Shown one piece after another: positions 27,574 through 35,644 of a stretch of 64,000 nucleotides of DNA; position 1 is the stretch's first letter; each line of letters starts with the position of its first letter. The notes under the pieces were generated by a model, which saw nothing but the letters and a program-made list of their open reading frames with translations, searched no databases and had not been told where the DNA came from. Made by a program: the position numbers and the translations under genes. Origin of the DNA: Tundrisphaera lichenicola (GTDB lineage Bacteria > Planctomycetota > Planctomycetia > Isosphaerales > Isosphaeraceae); the NCBI RefSeq assembly GCF_051175385.1, contig NZ_CP195106.1, positions 806,001 through 870,000 of the forward strand. Direction: 5' to 3'.

Positions 27574-27632
27574 GTAGGGCAGGGCTGGCCCTGCCTGCTT
27601 CGGCGTCCTCGGCAGGGCGAGCCCTGCCCTAC
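27574..27632. repeat. Palindromic repeat, copy B (most complete)
   Basis: GTAGGGCAGGGCTGGCCCTG (continuing CC) at 27574-27595 is mirrored by GGCAGGGCGAGCCCTGCCCT (continuing AC) at 27611-27632, so the whole forms a long cruciform. Each arm is itself a near-palindrome around GGGCTGGCCC or GGGCGAGCCC. It lies between lysS and the permease gene. Confidence 0.8.
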
Positions 27633-27650
27633 ATTCGTGGTTGGTTTTCG

Positions 27651-27669
27651 GTAGGGCAGGCCCTGCCGG
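27651..27669. repeat. Palindromic repeat, half copy
   Basis: GTAGGGCAGGCCCTGCCGG is a single shortened arm of the same repeat, 18 bp after copy B and 12 bp before the lysS stop at 27681. It shares GTAGGGCAGG and CCCTGCC with copy B. Confidence 0.65.
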
Positions 27670-27680
27670 CTATGGCTCTG

Positions 27681-29153
27681 TCAATTTTCGGGTCGCATCA
27701 AGGGGAACAGGATCACGTCTCGGATACTGGCCTTGTTCAGCAGGAGCATGCAGAGGCGGTCGATCCCGACTCCCAGGCCGCCCGCCGGGGGCATGGCGTG
27801 CTTGAGGGCCCGGACGAAGTCGTCGTCCATCTTGGCCATCGAGTCTTCTTCCTTCTGCCCGGCGAGCTGCCCCTGGAAGAGCTTCTCCTGGAGCATCGGG
27901 TCGTTCAGCTCGGTGTAGGCGTTGGCCAGTTCGATCCCTCGGACGAACAGCTCGAACCGCTCGGCCACCGAGGGGTCCGACGTTTTCCGCTTGGTCAGCG
28001 GGCAGATCGCCGCCGGGTAGTCGATCACGAAGACCGGCCCGTGCAAGGCGTCTTCCACGGTGGCCTCGAAGACCTCGCTGATGATCACGTCGTGATCCTT
28101 GCCGGCCGCCGAGATCCCCAGCGACTCGGCCTTGGAACGGACCGCGTGGAGGTCGGACGGGTCGACCTGGGCGTACTCGCGGAACAGGTCGAGGTAGCAC
28201 TTGCGCGGCCAGGGCGGGGTGAAGTCGACGACGTGTTCGCCCCAGGGACGCTGGAAATTCCCGTCGAGGGCCTCGATCGCGCCCACGATCAGGGCCTCGG
28301 TCAGGTCCATCATGCTGTGGTAGTCGCCGAAGGCCTGGTAGGCCTCCAGCATGGTGAACTCGGGGTTGTGCTTGGGGCTGATCCCCTCGTTCCGGTAGAC
28401 CCGGCCGATCTCGAAGACCCGCTCCATCCCGCCGACCAGGAGCCGCTTGAGATACAGCTCGGGGGCGATCCGCAGGAAGAGGTCGAGGCCGAGCGTGTTG
28501 TGATGCGTGACGAACGGCTTGGCCGCCGCGCCCCCGGCGATCGACTGCATCGTGGGCGTCTCGACCTCGACGAATCCCCGGTCGGCCAGGACCTTGCGGA
28601 ACGTCGCGACCACCTTCGAACGGCCGAGGAAGGCTTCGAGGCTCTCGGGGTTATGGGCCAGGTCGACGTACCGCTGCCGGGACCGCTTCTCGATGTCGGT
28701 CAGGCCGTGCCACTTCTCGGGCGGGGGCGAGAGGCTCTTGCTCAGGAACGTCAGGCCGGTGGCGAAGACCGTCAGCTCCCCCGTCCTGGTCAGGCCGAGG
28801 CCCCCGTCGACGCCGATCAGGTCGCCCAGGTCGAATTCCTGGGCCAGGGCCCAGCCGGCCTCGCCCACCTGGTTCTTGCCGATCATCACCTGGATCGTCC
28901 CGGTCCAGTCGCGGACCTGGAGGAAGTTGACCTTCCCCTGCCCTCGCTTCAGGACGATCCGCCCGGCGATACGGGCCGAGGGTCGCGGGACCTCCTCGCC
29001 TTCCGGGGCTTCGGGGAGCGGGATCGCGCGAATCTCTGAGATCGCCCGATGATCGTCGAACCTCCGGCCCCAGGGGTCGAGCCCCAGGGCTTCGATCCTC
29101 CGGAGCTTCTCCAGGCGGGCGGCTTCCAGGGAATCGGGCGTTTCTTCCGACAT
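27681..29153 (-). CDS. lysS: Lysine--tRNA ligase (class II)
   Basis: This class II aminoacyl-tRNA synthetase of about 490 residues charges tRNA-Lys. The N-terminal OB-fold anticodon domain shows ARIAGRIVLKRGQGKVNFLQVRDWTGTIQVM. Motif 1 is in VDLAHNPESLEAFLGRSKVVATFRKVL..GFVEVETPTM; motif 2 is FEIGRVYRNEGISPKHNPEFTMLE; motif 3 is GLGVGIDRLCMLL. The ending AGGLGVGIDRLCMLLLNKASIRDVILFPLMRP is typical LysS. The start is ATG 29153 or the adjacent ATG 29156 (MMSEETPDS), a few bases after AAGGTC; the frame is open to 29237, but those residues are not part of the family. It heads the lysS-permease-lolD-ilvE run. Confidence 0.96.
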   Translation of the reverse strand: MSEETPDSLEAARLEKLRRIEALGLDPWGRRFDDHRAISEIRAIPLPEAPEGEEVPRPSARIAGRIVLKRGQGKVNFLQVRDWTGTIQVMIGKNQVGEAGWALAQEFDLGDLIGVDGGLGLTRTGELTVFATGLTFLSKSLSPPPEKWHGLTDIEKRSRQRYVDLAHNPESLEAFLGRSKVVATFRKVLADRGFVEVETPTMQSIAGGAAAKPFVTHHNTLGLDLFLRIAPELYLKRLLVGGMERVFEIGRVYRNEGISPKHNPEFTMLEAYQAFGDYHSMMDLTEALIVGAIEALDGNFQRPWGEHVVDFTPPWPRKCYLDLFREYAQVDPSDLHAVRSKAESLGISAAGKDHDVIISEVFEATVEDALHGPVFVIDYPAAICPLTKRKTSDPSVAERFELFVRGIELANAYTELNDPMLQEKLFQGQLAGQKEEDSMAKMDDDFVRALKHAMPPAGGLGVGIDRLCMLLLNKASIRDVILFPLMRPEN

Positions 29154-29365
29154 CATCAGACCTTGCGTTGCTGCGGACGGGACTGGGGCGAACTTGAACG
29201 AAAATTTAAGGCAAATGCCGATTTCGGTCAACGGCAACAGGAAAGGCCGACGGCATTCGGCGGACCCACGGACGCCCGTTTCTGGTAGGGTGGGGTGCGA
29301 CCTGCCAGAGTCCGGGCGATGGCGAAGGATGTTCGTTTCGACGGTCCGGGATCCGGGACGACACC

Positions 29366-29731
29366 ATGGCCGAGCTATTCATGGTCGAGGTCCGCGTCGC
29401 CGACCGGGCGTCATCGAGTCGCTGGTATGCCGAATTCCTGGGCCTCCGGCCGATCCTGGATGACCCCGGGGGTGGGTTCGTCCTGCTGGAGGCGGGTCCG
29501 GGCAAGGTCGCGTTGAAAGAGGGGGCAGCGGTCGAGGGACGGGGGGCGGTCCGTCTGGTCTTCCGGGTCGGGGATGTCGACGCCGAGCGGGCCCGATTGG
29601 TGGGGTCGGGGGTGGCGGTTTCGGAGGCGTCCGAGAGCCCTGAGGGCTACCGCGAGATCCGCCTGGCGGACCCCGATGGGACGCCGGTGGTCCTGTTCTC
29701 CGAGGTTGCCTCCGCTGGCGAGTCCGGTTAG
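29366..29731 (+). CDS. VOC/glyoxalase-fold protein
   Basis: This is a 121-residue single vicinal-oxygen-chelate module pair: MAELFMVEVRVADRASSSRWYAEFLGL, GGGFVLLEAG..KVALKE, VRLVFRVGDVDAERARL and EIRLADPDGTPVVLFSE. The last block is the typical C-terminal VOC strand with the acidic metal ligand. Many such proteins act in resistance or small-molecule metabolism; nothing here identifies the substrate. Its end is 11 bp before the YitT gene start on the same strand, so cotranscription is likely. Confidence 0.87.
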   Translation: MAELFMVEVRVADRASSSRWYAEFLGLRPILDDPGGGFVLLEAGPGKVALKEGAAVEGRGAVRLVFRVGDVDAERARLVGSGVAVSEASESPEGYREIRLADPDGTPVVLFSEVASAGESG

Positions 29732-29741
29732 TTTGTCTTGC

Positions 29742-30593
29742 ATGAAACGGACACTGAAGGAATTAACAAATGTCGCCTATATCGTGGCGGGGGTGCTCTC
29801 GGCGGGGATGGGGCTGGAGGGGTTCCTCCTCTCCAGCCATTTCATCGACGGGGGCGTGACCGGCATCTCGATGCTCCTGGCGGAGGTCCTGCATCTCCCC
29901 CTTCCGCCATTCCTGGTGGTGATCAACCTGCCTTTCATCCTCCTGGGATACCGCCAGATCGGCCTGGCCTTCGCGATCCGGAGCGCCTCGGCGATCCTGG
30001 CCCTGGCCCTAGCCCTGGCCTTCATCCATTTTCCCGACCTGACCCCCAGCGACAAGCTCCTGTCGGCCGTCTTCGGCGGCTTCTTCATCGGTGCGGGGAT
30101 CGGCCTGGCGATGCGAGGGGGCGCGGTCCTGGACGGGACCGAGATCGCCGCCCTGCTGATCAGCAAGCGGAGCCACGTCCTCCGGGTGGGCGACGTGATC
30201 CTGGGCCTGAACATCGTCATCTTCCTCTCGGCCGTGAAGGTCCTGGGCGTCGAGCCGGCGCTCTACTCGATCCTGACCTATGTGGCGGCCAGCAAGACGC
30301 TCGACTTCATCCTCCACGGGATCGAGGAATACACCGCGATCACCATCATCTCGGCCCGGAATGACGCGATCCGCCAGCGAATCATCGACGAGATGGGCCG
30401 AGGCGTCACGATCTACAAGGGGCGAGGGGGGAAGACGGGGGCCGACCAGGACATCCTCTTCTGCGTCGTGACCCGGCTCGAGATCGGCAAGGTCAAGACG
30501 ATCGCCCGCAGCGTCGACGACTCGGCCTTCATCATCGTCTATCCCCTGGCCGATGTGCAGGGTGGCGTCATCAAGAAATCGGCACTCCACTGA
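29742..30593 (+). CDS. YitT-family membrane protein (DUF161/DUF2179)
   Basis: This is a 283-residue protein with five or six membrane helices (LTNVAYIVAGVLSAGMGLEGFLL, GVTGISMLLAEVLHLPLPPFLVVINLPFILLGY, IGLAFAIRSASAILALALALAFI, FGGFFIGAGIGLAMRGGAVLDGTEI, VGDVILGLNIVIFLSAVKVLGVEPALYSI) and a soluble C-terminal DUF2179 domain (about 205-283; TIISARNDAIRQRIIDEMGRGVTIYKGRGG...DSAFIIVYPLADVQGG). That is the standard YitT/YpjC layout. The function is not settled; a transport or signalling role has been proposed for the family. ATG 29742 (MKRTLKELTNVAYI) is chosen because it begins just before the first helix. Confidence 0.93.
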   Translation: MKRTLKELTNVAYIVAGVLSAGMGLEGFLLSSHFIDGGVTGISMLLAEVLHLPLPPFLVVINLPFILLGYRQIGLAFAIRSASAILALALALAFIHFPDLTPSDKLLSAVFGGFFIGAGIGLAMRGGAVLDGTEIAALLISKRSHVLRVGDVILGLNIVIFLSAVKVLGVEPALYSILTYVAASKTLDFILHGIEEYTAITIISARNDAIRQRIIDEMGRGVTIYKGRGGKTGADQDILFCVVTRLEIGKVKTIARSVDDSAFIIVYPLADVQGGVIKKSALH

Positions 30594-30632
30594 TCCAGAC
30601 CCGATCCGCCCGAGATCCCGATCGGTACCCCC

Positions 30633-32150
30633 ATGATGCACACCCTCCTGCTGGCCTCGATCCTCTCGGCCCTGATCGCCCCGTCCCTCCCTCCGCAGGA
30701 GGCTTCGCCCAGGCCCTCCGATTCGAAGCCGAAGCCGGCCGGGGTCAATGACGAGCCCGTCGTCACGAAGCACGAGATGACGCTCGGCGGCCGCCCGATC
30801 AAGTACACGGCCACGGCGGGCTTCCTGCCGATCAAGAGCGAGGCCGGCGAGGTCGAGGCTCATATCTTCTTCATCGCCTATGCCCGGGAAGACGCGGGCG
30901 ACCGGTCCCGGCGACCCCTGACCTTCGCGTTCAACGGCGGGCCGGGCTCGGCCTCGGTCTGGCTCCACCTCGGGGCCCTGGGGCCGAAGCGGGTTGAGTT
31001 CCCCGATGGGGGCGAATTCCCGACCCCTCCCTACCGACTGGTCGACAATGAGTCGACCTGGCTTGATGAGTCGGACCTCGTCTTCATCGACCCGGTCGGG
31101 ACCGGCTACAGCCGTGCGGTGAAGCCCGAGCTGAACAAGAAGTTCCACGGATTGCAGGGCGATCTCGACTCGGTCGGCGAGTTCATCCGGCTCTACCTGA
31201 CCCGGTTCGAGCGATGGGGCTCGCCCCTGTTCGTGGCCGGCGAGAGCTACGGGACCACTCGGGCGGCCGGGCTCTCGGATCGCCTGGTCGACCGGGGGAT
31301 CGCCCTGAATGGGATCGTCCTGGTCTCGACCGTCCTGAACTTCCAGACGCTCCAACCGGCCAGGGGGAACGACATCCCCTATGCCCTGTTCTTGCCGACC
31401 TACACGGCGACCGCCTGGTATCACAAGAAGCTGGCCCCGGAGCTTCAGGCCGACCAGGGGGCCACGCTCCGGGAGGCGGCCGAATGGGCCGAGGGGGACT
31501 ACGCGACGGCCCTGATGCAGGGCGACCGGCTCTCGAAGGAGAAGCGGGAGGAGATCGCGGCCCGGCTGGCGAAGTACACCGGGCTCGACCCGGTTTACGT
31601 CGATCGGAGCAATCTTCGGGTCGATCCCAGCCGGTTCCGCAAGGAGCTTCTGAGGGACCGGGCCCGGACGGTCGGCCGGCTCGATAGCCGGTTCGTGGGG
31701 ATCGACGAACAGGCCGTGACCGATCGCCCCGAGGACGACCCGAGCAACTCGGCCATCCGACCGGCCTACACCTCGACCTTCAACCAGTACATCCGGGCCG
31801 ACCTCGGGTTCGCCTCCGATCTCCCCTATTTCATCCTCGGCGAGGGGGTCGGCGACTGGGACTGGGGGCCTTCGGGTCGGGGCTACCCCGACACCAGCGG
31901 CGCCTTGCGGGACGCCTTCGCCAAGAACCCGTCGCTCAAGGTCCTGGTCGCCTCCGGTTACTACGACCTGGCCACTCCCTATCGGGCGGCCGAGTACACC
32001 CTGGCCCACATGGGGCTCGACCCCTCTCAGCGAGATCACATCAAGGTCGAAGAATACGAATCCGGCCACATGATGTACCTCCACGGCCCCTCCCTGGCGA
32101 AGCTCAAGGGGGATGTCGCCGGGTTCTTCCGGGCGACACTGGGCCGTTGA
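30633..32150 (+). CDS. Secreted serine carboxypeptidase (peptidase S10)
   Basis: This is a 505-residue exported peptidase with a signal peptide (about 1-20). The S10 signature blocks are all visible: FAFNGGPGSASVWLHLGALGPKR near residue 99, the nucleophile Ser205 in FVAGESYGTTRAAG, the acid in KVLVASGYYDLATPY, and the His in YESGHMMYLH near the end. It would trim C-terminal residues from peptides outside the cytoplasm at acidic pH. Bacterial S10 peptidases are common in planctomycetes and acidobacteria. ATG 30633 gives MMHTLLLASILSALIAPSLP, an ordinary signal peptide. Confidence 0.94.
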   Translation: MMHTLLLASILSALIAPSLPPQEASPRPSDSKPKPAGVNDEPVVTKHEMTLGGRPIKYTATAGFLPIKSEAGEVEAHIFFIAYAREDAGDRSRRPLTFAFNGGPGSASVWLHLGALGPKRVEFPDGGEFPTPPYRLVDNESTWLDESDLVFIDPVGTGYSRAVKPELNKKFHGLQGDLDSVGEFIRLYLTRFERWGSPLFVAGESYGTTRAAGLSDRLVDRGIALNGIVLVSTVLNFQTLQPARGNDIPYALFLPTYTATAWYHKKLAPELQADQGATLREAAEWAEGDYATALMQGDRLSKEKREEIAARLAKYTGLDPVYVDRSNLRVDPSRFRKELLRDRARTVGRLDSRFVGIDEQAVTDRPEDDPSNSAIRPAYTSTFNQYIRADLGFASDLPYFILGEGVGDWDWGPSGRGYPDTSGALRDAFAKNPSLKVLVASGYYDLATPYRAAEYTLAHMGLDPSQRDHIKVEEYESGHMMYLHGPSLAKLKGDVAGFFRATLGR

Positions 32151-32280
32151 AGATCGTCGGACGAGGACCGAATAAGACCATCGGGCCGGGCTCTCGTCTC
32201 CGAGATCCGTCGAGAGCCAGGGCGAGCCCAGCCCTTCACGAATTCCCGATCCTGGCCATCGCTTGATAGGAGACCCGCCC

Positions 32281-33309
32281 ATGCGCCCAATGCTCAAGCC
32301 CCTTGCCTGCGTGATCCTGTTATCCATCGGGGCCGCTCCCGGATTGGCCCGGGGGCAGGGCCCCAACTACGTGATCGACGGCGCCGGGATGTTCGGGAAG
32401 GAGTCCGTCAACCAGGCGACCCAGGAGCTCTCCGGGATCGCCCGGGATCAAGACGTGATCGTCACGATCGAGACCGTGGAATCCCTCGGAGGCGAGGGGA
32501 TCGACGAATTCGCGAAGCGGAAGGCCCAGCAGCTCGGTCACCAGGGTCTTTATGTCTTGATTTCTAAGAAGGACCGGAAGATCGACGTGCTGGCTTCGCC
32601 CCGGGCGCTCCGCGAGGAACTGGGAATCCCCAGGCTCAACTCGATCCGCGACACGTTTAGCAAGGAGTTCGGCAAGGGACGCCCCGACGCCGGGCTGACC
32701 GAAGGGGTCCAGGCGGCGAAGGAGGCCCTGGCCCTGATTCGACCGGCCCGTCGACCTCAAACGACCCTCGAGGCCGTGGGGATCACCGGGACGAACTCCC
32801 CCCTGATCCTCCGCCAGCAGGTCCGCTTGACCCTGGCCGGGGCCCGCAAGGCGATCGCCGGGGCCGAGGCCCACGCGATCGAGAAGGGGTACAAGATGAA
32901 CATCGCGGCGGTGGACGACGGCGGGCACCTCCTGGCCTTCGCCCGGATGGACGGGGCCAGGCCGGCGAGCGTCAACACGTCCATGACCAAGGCCGTCACC
33001 GCCGCCACCTTCCGCCAGGCCTCGGGCACCCTCCCCACCGGCGCCAAGGATCCCGACGTCCTCCTCAACCTCAGCGTCCAGAACGCCTCGGGCGGCCGGA
33101 TCACCACGCTCCAGGGCGGGGTGCCGATCATCGTCGATGGCCAGGTCATCGGGGCCGTCGGGGTCGGAGGGGGCTCCGGCGAGCAGGACGCCGAGGTTGC
33201 CAGGGCCGGAGTCGAGGCCTTCCTCGCCGGGCTCTCGAACGAGTCCAAGGTCGAGGTGAAGGAGGGCACGCCCCAGCCCGCCGCGACCGACAACACTCCG
33301 CCTCGATGA
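32281..33309 (+). CDS. Exported TPM domain fused to HbpS/GlcG domain
   Basis: This protein of 342 residues joins two domains usually encoded separately. After a signal peptide (about 1-24; ATG 32281 follows GGAGACCCGCCC), residues about 30-150 form a TPM/DUF477 domain: NYVIDGAGMFGKESVNQATQEL, VIVTIETVESL and GLYVLISKKDRKIDVLAS. Residues about 180-310 form an HbpS/GlcG domain: LTLAGARKAIAGAEAHAIEKG, MNIAAVDDGGHLLAFARMDGA, STMTKAVTAA-like helix SVNTSMTKAVTAATF, LQGGVPIIVDGQVIGAVGVGGG and EQDAEVARAGVEAF. HbpS binds haem or cobalamin in other bacteria; TPM domains occur on membrane-tethered proteins. No membrane helix follows the signal. The gene is 130 bp after the S10 peptidase on the same strand. 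Function unknown. Confidence 0.85.
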   Translation: MRPMLKPLACVILLSIGAAPGLARGQGPNYVIDGAGMFGKESVNQATQELSGIARDQDVIVTIETVESLGGEGIDEFAKRKAQQLGHQGLYVLISKKDRKIDVLASPRALREELGIPRLNSIRDTFSKEFGKGRPDAGLTEGVQAAKEALALIRPARRPQTTLEAVGITGTNSPLILRQQVRLTLAGARKAIAGAEAHAIEKGYKMNIAAVDDGGHLLAFARMDGARPASVNTSMTKAVTAATFRQASGTLPTGAKDPDVLLNLSVQNASGGRITTLQGGVPIIVDGQVIGAVGVGGGSGEQDAEVARAGVEAFLAGLSNESKVEVKEGTPQPAATDNTPPR

Positions 33310-33447
33310 TCTCGATCCGCGGATCCTCCGGGAGATTGGCGCAGAGTTTGCCTTTATGTTCTCCCGATCACTCGCCGCGATCACGCGACGAGATAAGGAT
33401 AGAGGCGGCTTACCTGGCCTGCTCTCGACTCGAACGGAGGATCTCAG

Positions 33448-33948
33448 ATGCACACCGTAGTTGGATTGTTCAACCAGCGTGAATCCGCCGAGCAGGCCAT
33501 CCATCGGCTGATCAGCTCGGGCGTCGATCGTCACTCGATTAGCATTGCCATGAAGGACGTCCGCGAGGCCGCCGAGATCTCCGAGGCGACCGACACCAAT
33601 GATCTGAGCGCCGAGGGGGCCACCGCCGGGGCCGTCTCCGGGGCGGGCGTCGGTGCCCTGGTCGGCATCGCTTTGGTCGGCAGCACCGTCCTCCTCCCCG
33701 GTCTCGGCACATTCCTGATCGGCGGGCCCATCGCCGCCGCCCTCACCGGCGCCGGCATCGGCGCGGCCTCCGGTGGCCTGATCGGTGGGCTGATCGGGGC
33801 CGGTATCCCCGAGGAGGAGGCCCATCACTACGCCTCCGGGATCGAGAGCGGCGGGATCTTCGTCTCGGCCAATGTCCCCGATAATCAGGTCGCCGAAGCC
33901 CGCCGGATCTTTGATGAGGAAGGCTCTAGCCGGACCTACGCTCCCTGA
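33448..33948 (+). CDS. General stress protein 17M/YflT-like with glycine-zipper
   Basis: This is a 166-residue protein. Residues 1-60 match the YflT/GsiB-type general stress fold (MHTVVGLFNQRESAEQAIHRLISSGV..HSISIAMKDV). Residues about 65-130 are a long Gly/Ala-rich stretch with repeated small-residue helices (AVSGAGVGALVGIALVGSTVLLPGLGTFL..AALTGAGIGAASGGLIGGLIGAGIP), a glycine-zipper type hydrophobic region. The C-terminus (EEEAHHYASGIESGGIFVSANV) repeats the alpha/beta pattern. It is likely membrane-associated and stress-related; the partner is unknown. The ATG follows ACGGAGGATCTCAG, an excellent ribosome-binding site, and a strong hairpin follows the stop. Confidence 0.85.
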   Translation: MHTVVGLFNQRESAEQAIHRLISSGVDRHSISIAMKDVREAAEISEATDTNDLSAEGATAGAVSGAGVGALVGIALVGSTVLLPGLGTFLIGGPIAAALTGAGIGAASGGLIGGLIGAGIPEEEAHHYASGIESGGIFVSANVPDNQVAEARRIFDEEGSSRTYAP

Positions 33949-33982
33949 ACCAATCCTAGCCTTTCCGAAAACTGGAAACTCG

Positions 33983-34019
33983 ACGAACGGGCGACCCGCA
34001 ATGGTCGCCCGTCGTTCGT
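33983..34019 (+). terminator. Terminator hairpin after the stress-protein gene
   Basis: ACGAACGGGCGACC at 33983-33996 pairs with GGTCGCCC...GTTCGT at 34003-34019, with a three-base bulge (GTC) on the 3' side. It lies 35 bp after the stop of the 17M-like gene. The U-tract is weak, so it could also be an mRNA 3' stabiliser. Confidence 0.6.
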
Positions 34020-34155
34020 TGGTCCCGGCTAAAAGATCTCGATGATCGGCCATGGATGTTTTTTAGGTTAACCAAAATTAGCGGTTGCAAAGCCCTAACA
34101 CATCGTTTAGATTCCATTCCAGGACGATTGGAGATGTTCTTGGAAAGGATCTTTC

Positions 34156-35226
34156 ATGAAGGGTCATCGACGAAGGATCACTCCCGGGAGGATCAAGGGT
34201 TTCACGCTGATCGAGCTGTTGGTCGTGATCGCGATCATCGGGGTCCTGGTGAGCCTCCTCTTGCCGGCGGTCCAGTCGGCCCGGGCGGCGGCTCGGCGGG
34301 TCCAGTGCGTGAACAACCTGAAGCAGATGGGCCTGGCCCTGGCGAATTACGAGTCGACGATCGGGTCGTATCCGCCCGCTTATGTGGGCAATCCCAAGGT
34401 GTCGGGCTCGGCCTTCGGCGTGAGCTATCCGGACGGGAACATGAACACGCTGCCGGGCTTTGCCTGGGGCACCTTGATCCTGCCGTTCCTGGAGCAGTCG
34501 CCGGTTCATTCGAGCTTCAACTTCAATATCGCTTGTTGGGCGCCGGATAATTCCACCGGGGCTCGGATTAAGCTCTCGGTCTTCATTTGCCCTTCGGCCA
34601 CGGGGGGTAGCGACGGATTCTCGCTCCATCGCTACGGCAATGGAGACTCCAACAGCCCGGACAACGCAGGCGAGTTCTCGCCCGAGATCCGGTTTGCTCA
34701 CAGCCACTACGTGACCAACGCCGGGGTGAACCAGCCCTGGGGCCGCCCTACCGCTTATTCCTCGGACTTCGACGTGATCGAGCCGGTCGCCGGGACCCCC
34801 GGCCATGCGATCAACGGCCCGTTCTACCGGAACTCACGGACCCGGGTTTCGACCGTGGTCGACGGGCTTTCCAACACGATCTTCCTGGGCGAGCGGACCT
34901 CGAAGCTGGCCGATTGCACCTGGGTGGGCGTGGTCCCCTTCGCCTCGGTCTGGCCCAAGCCGGGCTGGCCCTCCGAACCCAACAGCGGGGGAGATCTGGT
35001 CGGAGCCCACAGCGGGCCCGACGTCCACGACCACCCCCAGGTGGTCATCCACGCCCCGAATCACCCGTTCGGCCACACCGACGAGATGTACTCCGAGGAT
35101 GGCGAGGGCTGCAATGTCCTGATGGGTGATGGCTCGGTCCGGTTCATCAAAAAGACCATTTATCCTTACACCTGGGTCGCACTTTCGACCCGGAATAGCG
35201 GGGAGGTGGTCGGTGGTGACTACTGA
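34156..35226 (+). CDS. DUF1559 pseudopilin-like protein (locus 3 of 4)
   Basis: This is a 356-residue protein with a 15-residue basic leader before the prepilin site G|FTLIELLVVIAIIGVLVSLLLPAVQSARAAARRVQC. The DUF1559 middle follows (CVNNLKQMGLALANYE), then the C-terminal GCNVLMGDGSVRFIKKT and STRNSGEVVGG. The leader is longer than in the other copies here. ATG 34156 follows AAGGATC. The last 14 bp overlap the start of the next gene, an acidic small lipoprotein, so translational coupling is likely. It shares the class of expected function with the other DUF1559 copies, which is not established. Confidence 0.93.
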   Translation: MKGHRRRITPGRIKGFTLIELLVVIAIIGVLVSLLLPAVQSARAAARRVQCVNNLKQMGLALANYESTIGSYPPAYVGNPKVSGSAFGVSYPDGNMNTLPGFAWGTLILPFLEQSPVHSSFNFNIACWAPDNSTGARIKLSVFICPSATGGSDGFSLHRYGNGDSNSPDNAGEFSPEIRFAHSHYVTNAGVNQPWGRPTAYSSDFDVIEPVAGTPGHAINGPFYRNSRTRVSTVVDGLSNTIFLGERTSKLADCTWVGVVPFASVWPKPGWPSEPNSGGDLVGAHSGPDVHDHPQVVIHAPNHPFGHTDEMYSEDGEGCNVLMGDGSVRFIKKTIYPYTWVALSTRNSGEVVGGDY

Positions 35227-35536
35227 GCCCAAAACCAGGCGGTCCGGGGCCTGGGCGGTCGTTTGCCTGTTCCTGGGAGGCTGCTGGGGACCACCGCAGA
35301 TCGGGGTGGATCGCGAGGCCTTCCAGACCGTCGACGCCCTGTACACCGCGGTCAGTCTCCGGGATCCCCGGCTGGTCGAGGACTGCCGGGGGCGTCTGGT
35401 CAAGCTCCGAGAGGCCGACAAGCTCCCCGAGCCGGCCTCGAAGGATCTTGAAGCGATCATCGAGGAGACCAGGGGGGGCGAATGGGAGCCGGCCCAACTC
35501 CGCCTGAGTCGGTTCATGGAAGGCCAGCGGCGTTGA
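35213..35536 (+). CDS. Small lipoprotein overlapping the DUF1559 gene (locus 3)
   Basis: This is a predicted lipoprotein of 107 residues. The start is a GTG at 35213 (or the adjacent GTG 35216) lying inside the last codons of the DUF1559 gene and preceded by GGGGAGG, so it reads VVTTEPKTRRSGAWAVVCLFLGGC, with LGGC as lipobox. The mature part is a helical, mixed-charge domain (VDREAFQTVDALYTAVSLRD...RGRLVKLREADKLPEPASKDLEAIIEE) unlike the basic tails of the lipoproteins at loci 1, 2 and 4. I recognise no family. The overlap implies coupled synthesis with the pseudopilin-like protein. Confidence 0.72.
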   Translation: MVTTEPKTRRSGAWAVVCLFLGGCWGPPQIGVDREAFQTVDALYTAVSLRDPRLVEDCRGRLVKLREADKLPEPASKDLEAIIEETRGGEWEPAQLRLSRFMEGQRR

Positions 35537-35644
35537 AGGTTGCGGCTTGGGCTGGAGATCGCGACATCTGGTTGGCCGATTCGCTAGAATAAGGCCTGTA
35601 CCCGACCTAGCGAGGTCCGCCCGATCGAGTCCAGGAGCCCAGCC

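Noticed and set aside
26133..29039. Very long plus-strand frame opposite the permease and lysS genes
   Set aside because: It is antisense to well-supported genes and rich in Arg, Asp, Gly and His, as expected of a shadow frame.
29276..29305. Degenerate copy of the palindromic GTAGGGC repeat
   Set aside because: It shares CCGTTTCTGGTAGGG with the flank of copy B but lacks the inverted arm, so it is too weak to list as a copy.
21026..35594. TAGAATAAGG at 21026-21035 and 35585-35594 as a shared promoter -10 element
   Set aside because: The upstream sequences do not share a -35 element at a suitable distance, and two occurrences of a short motif are not enough.
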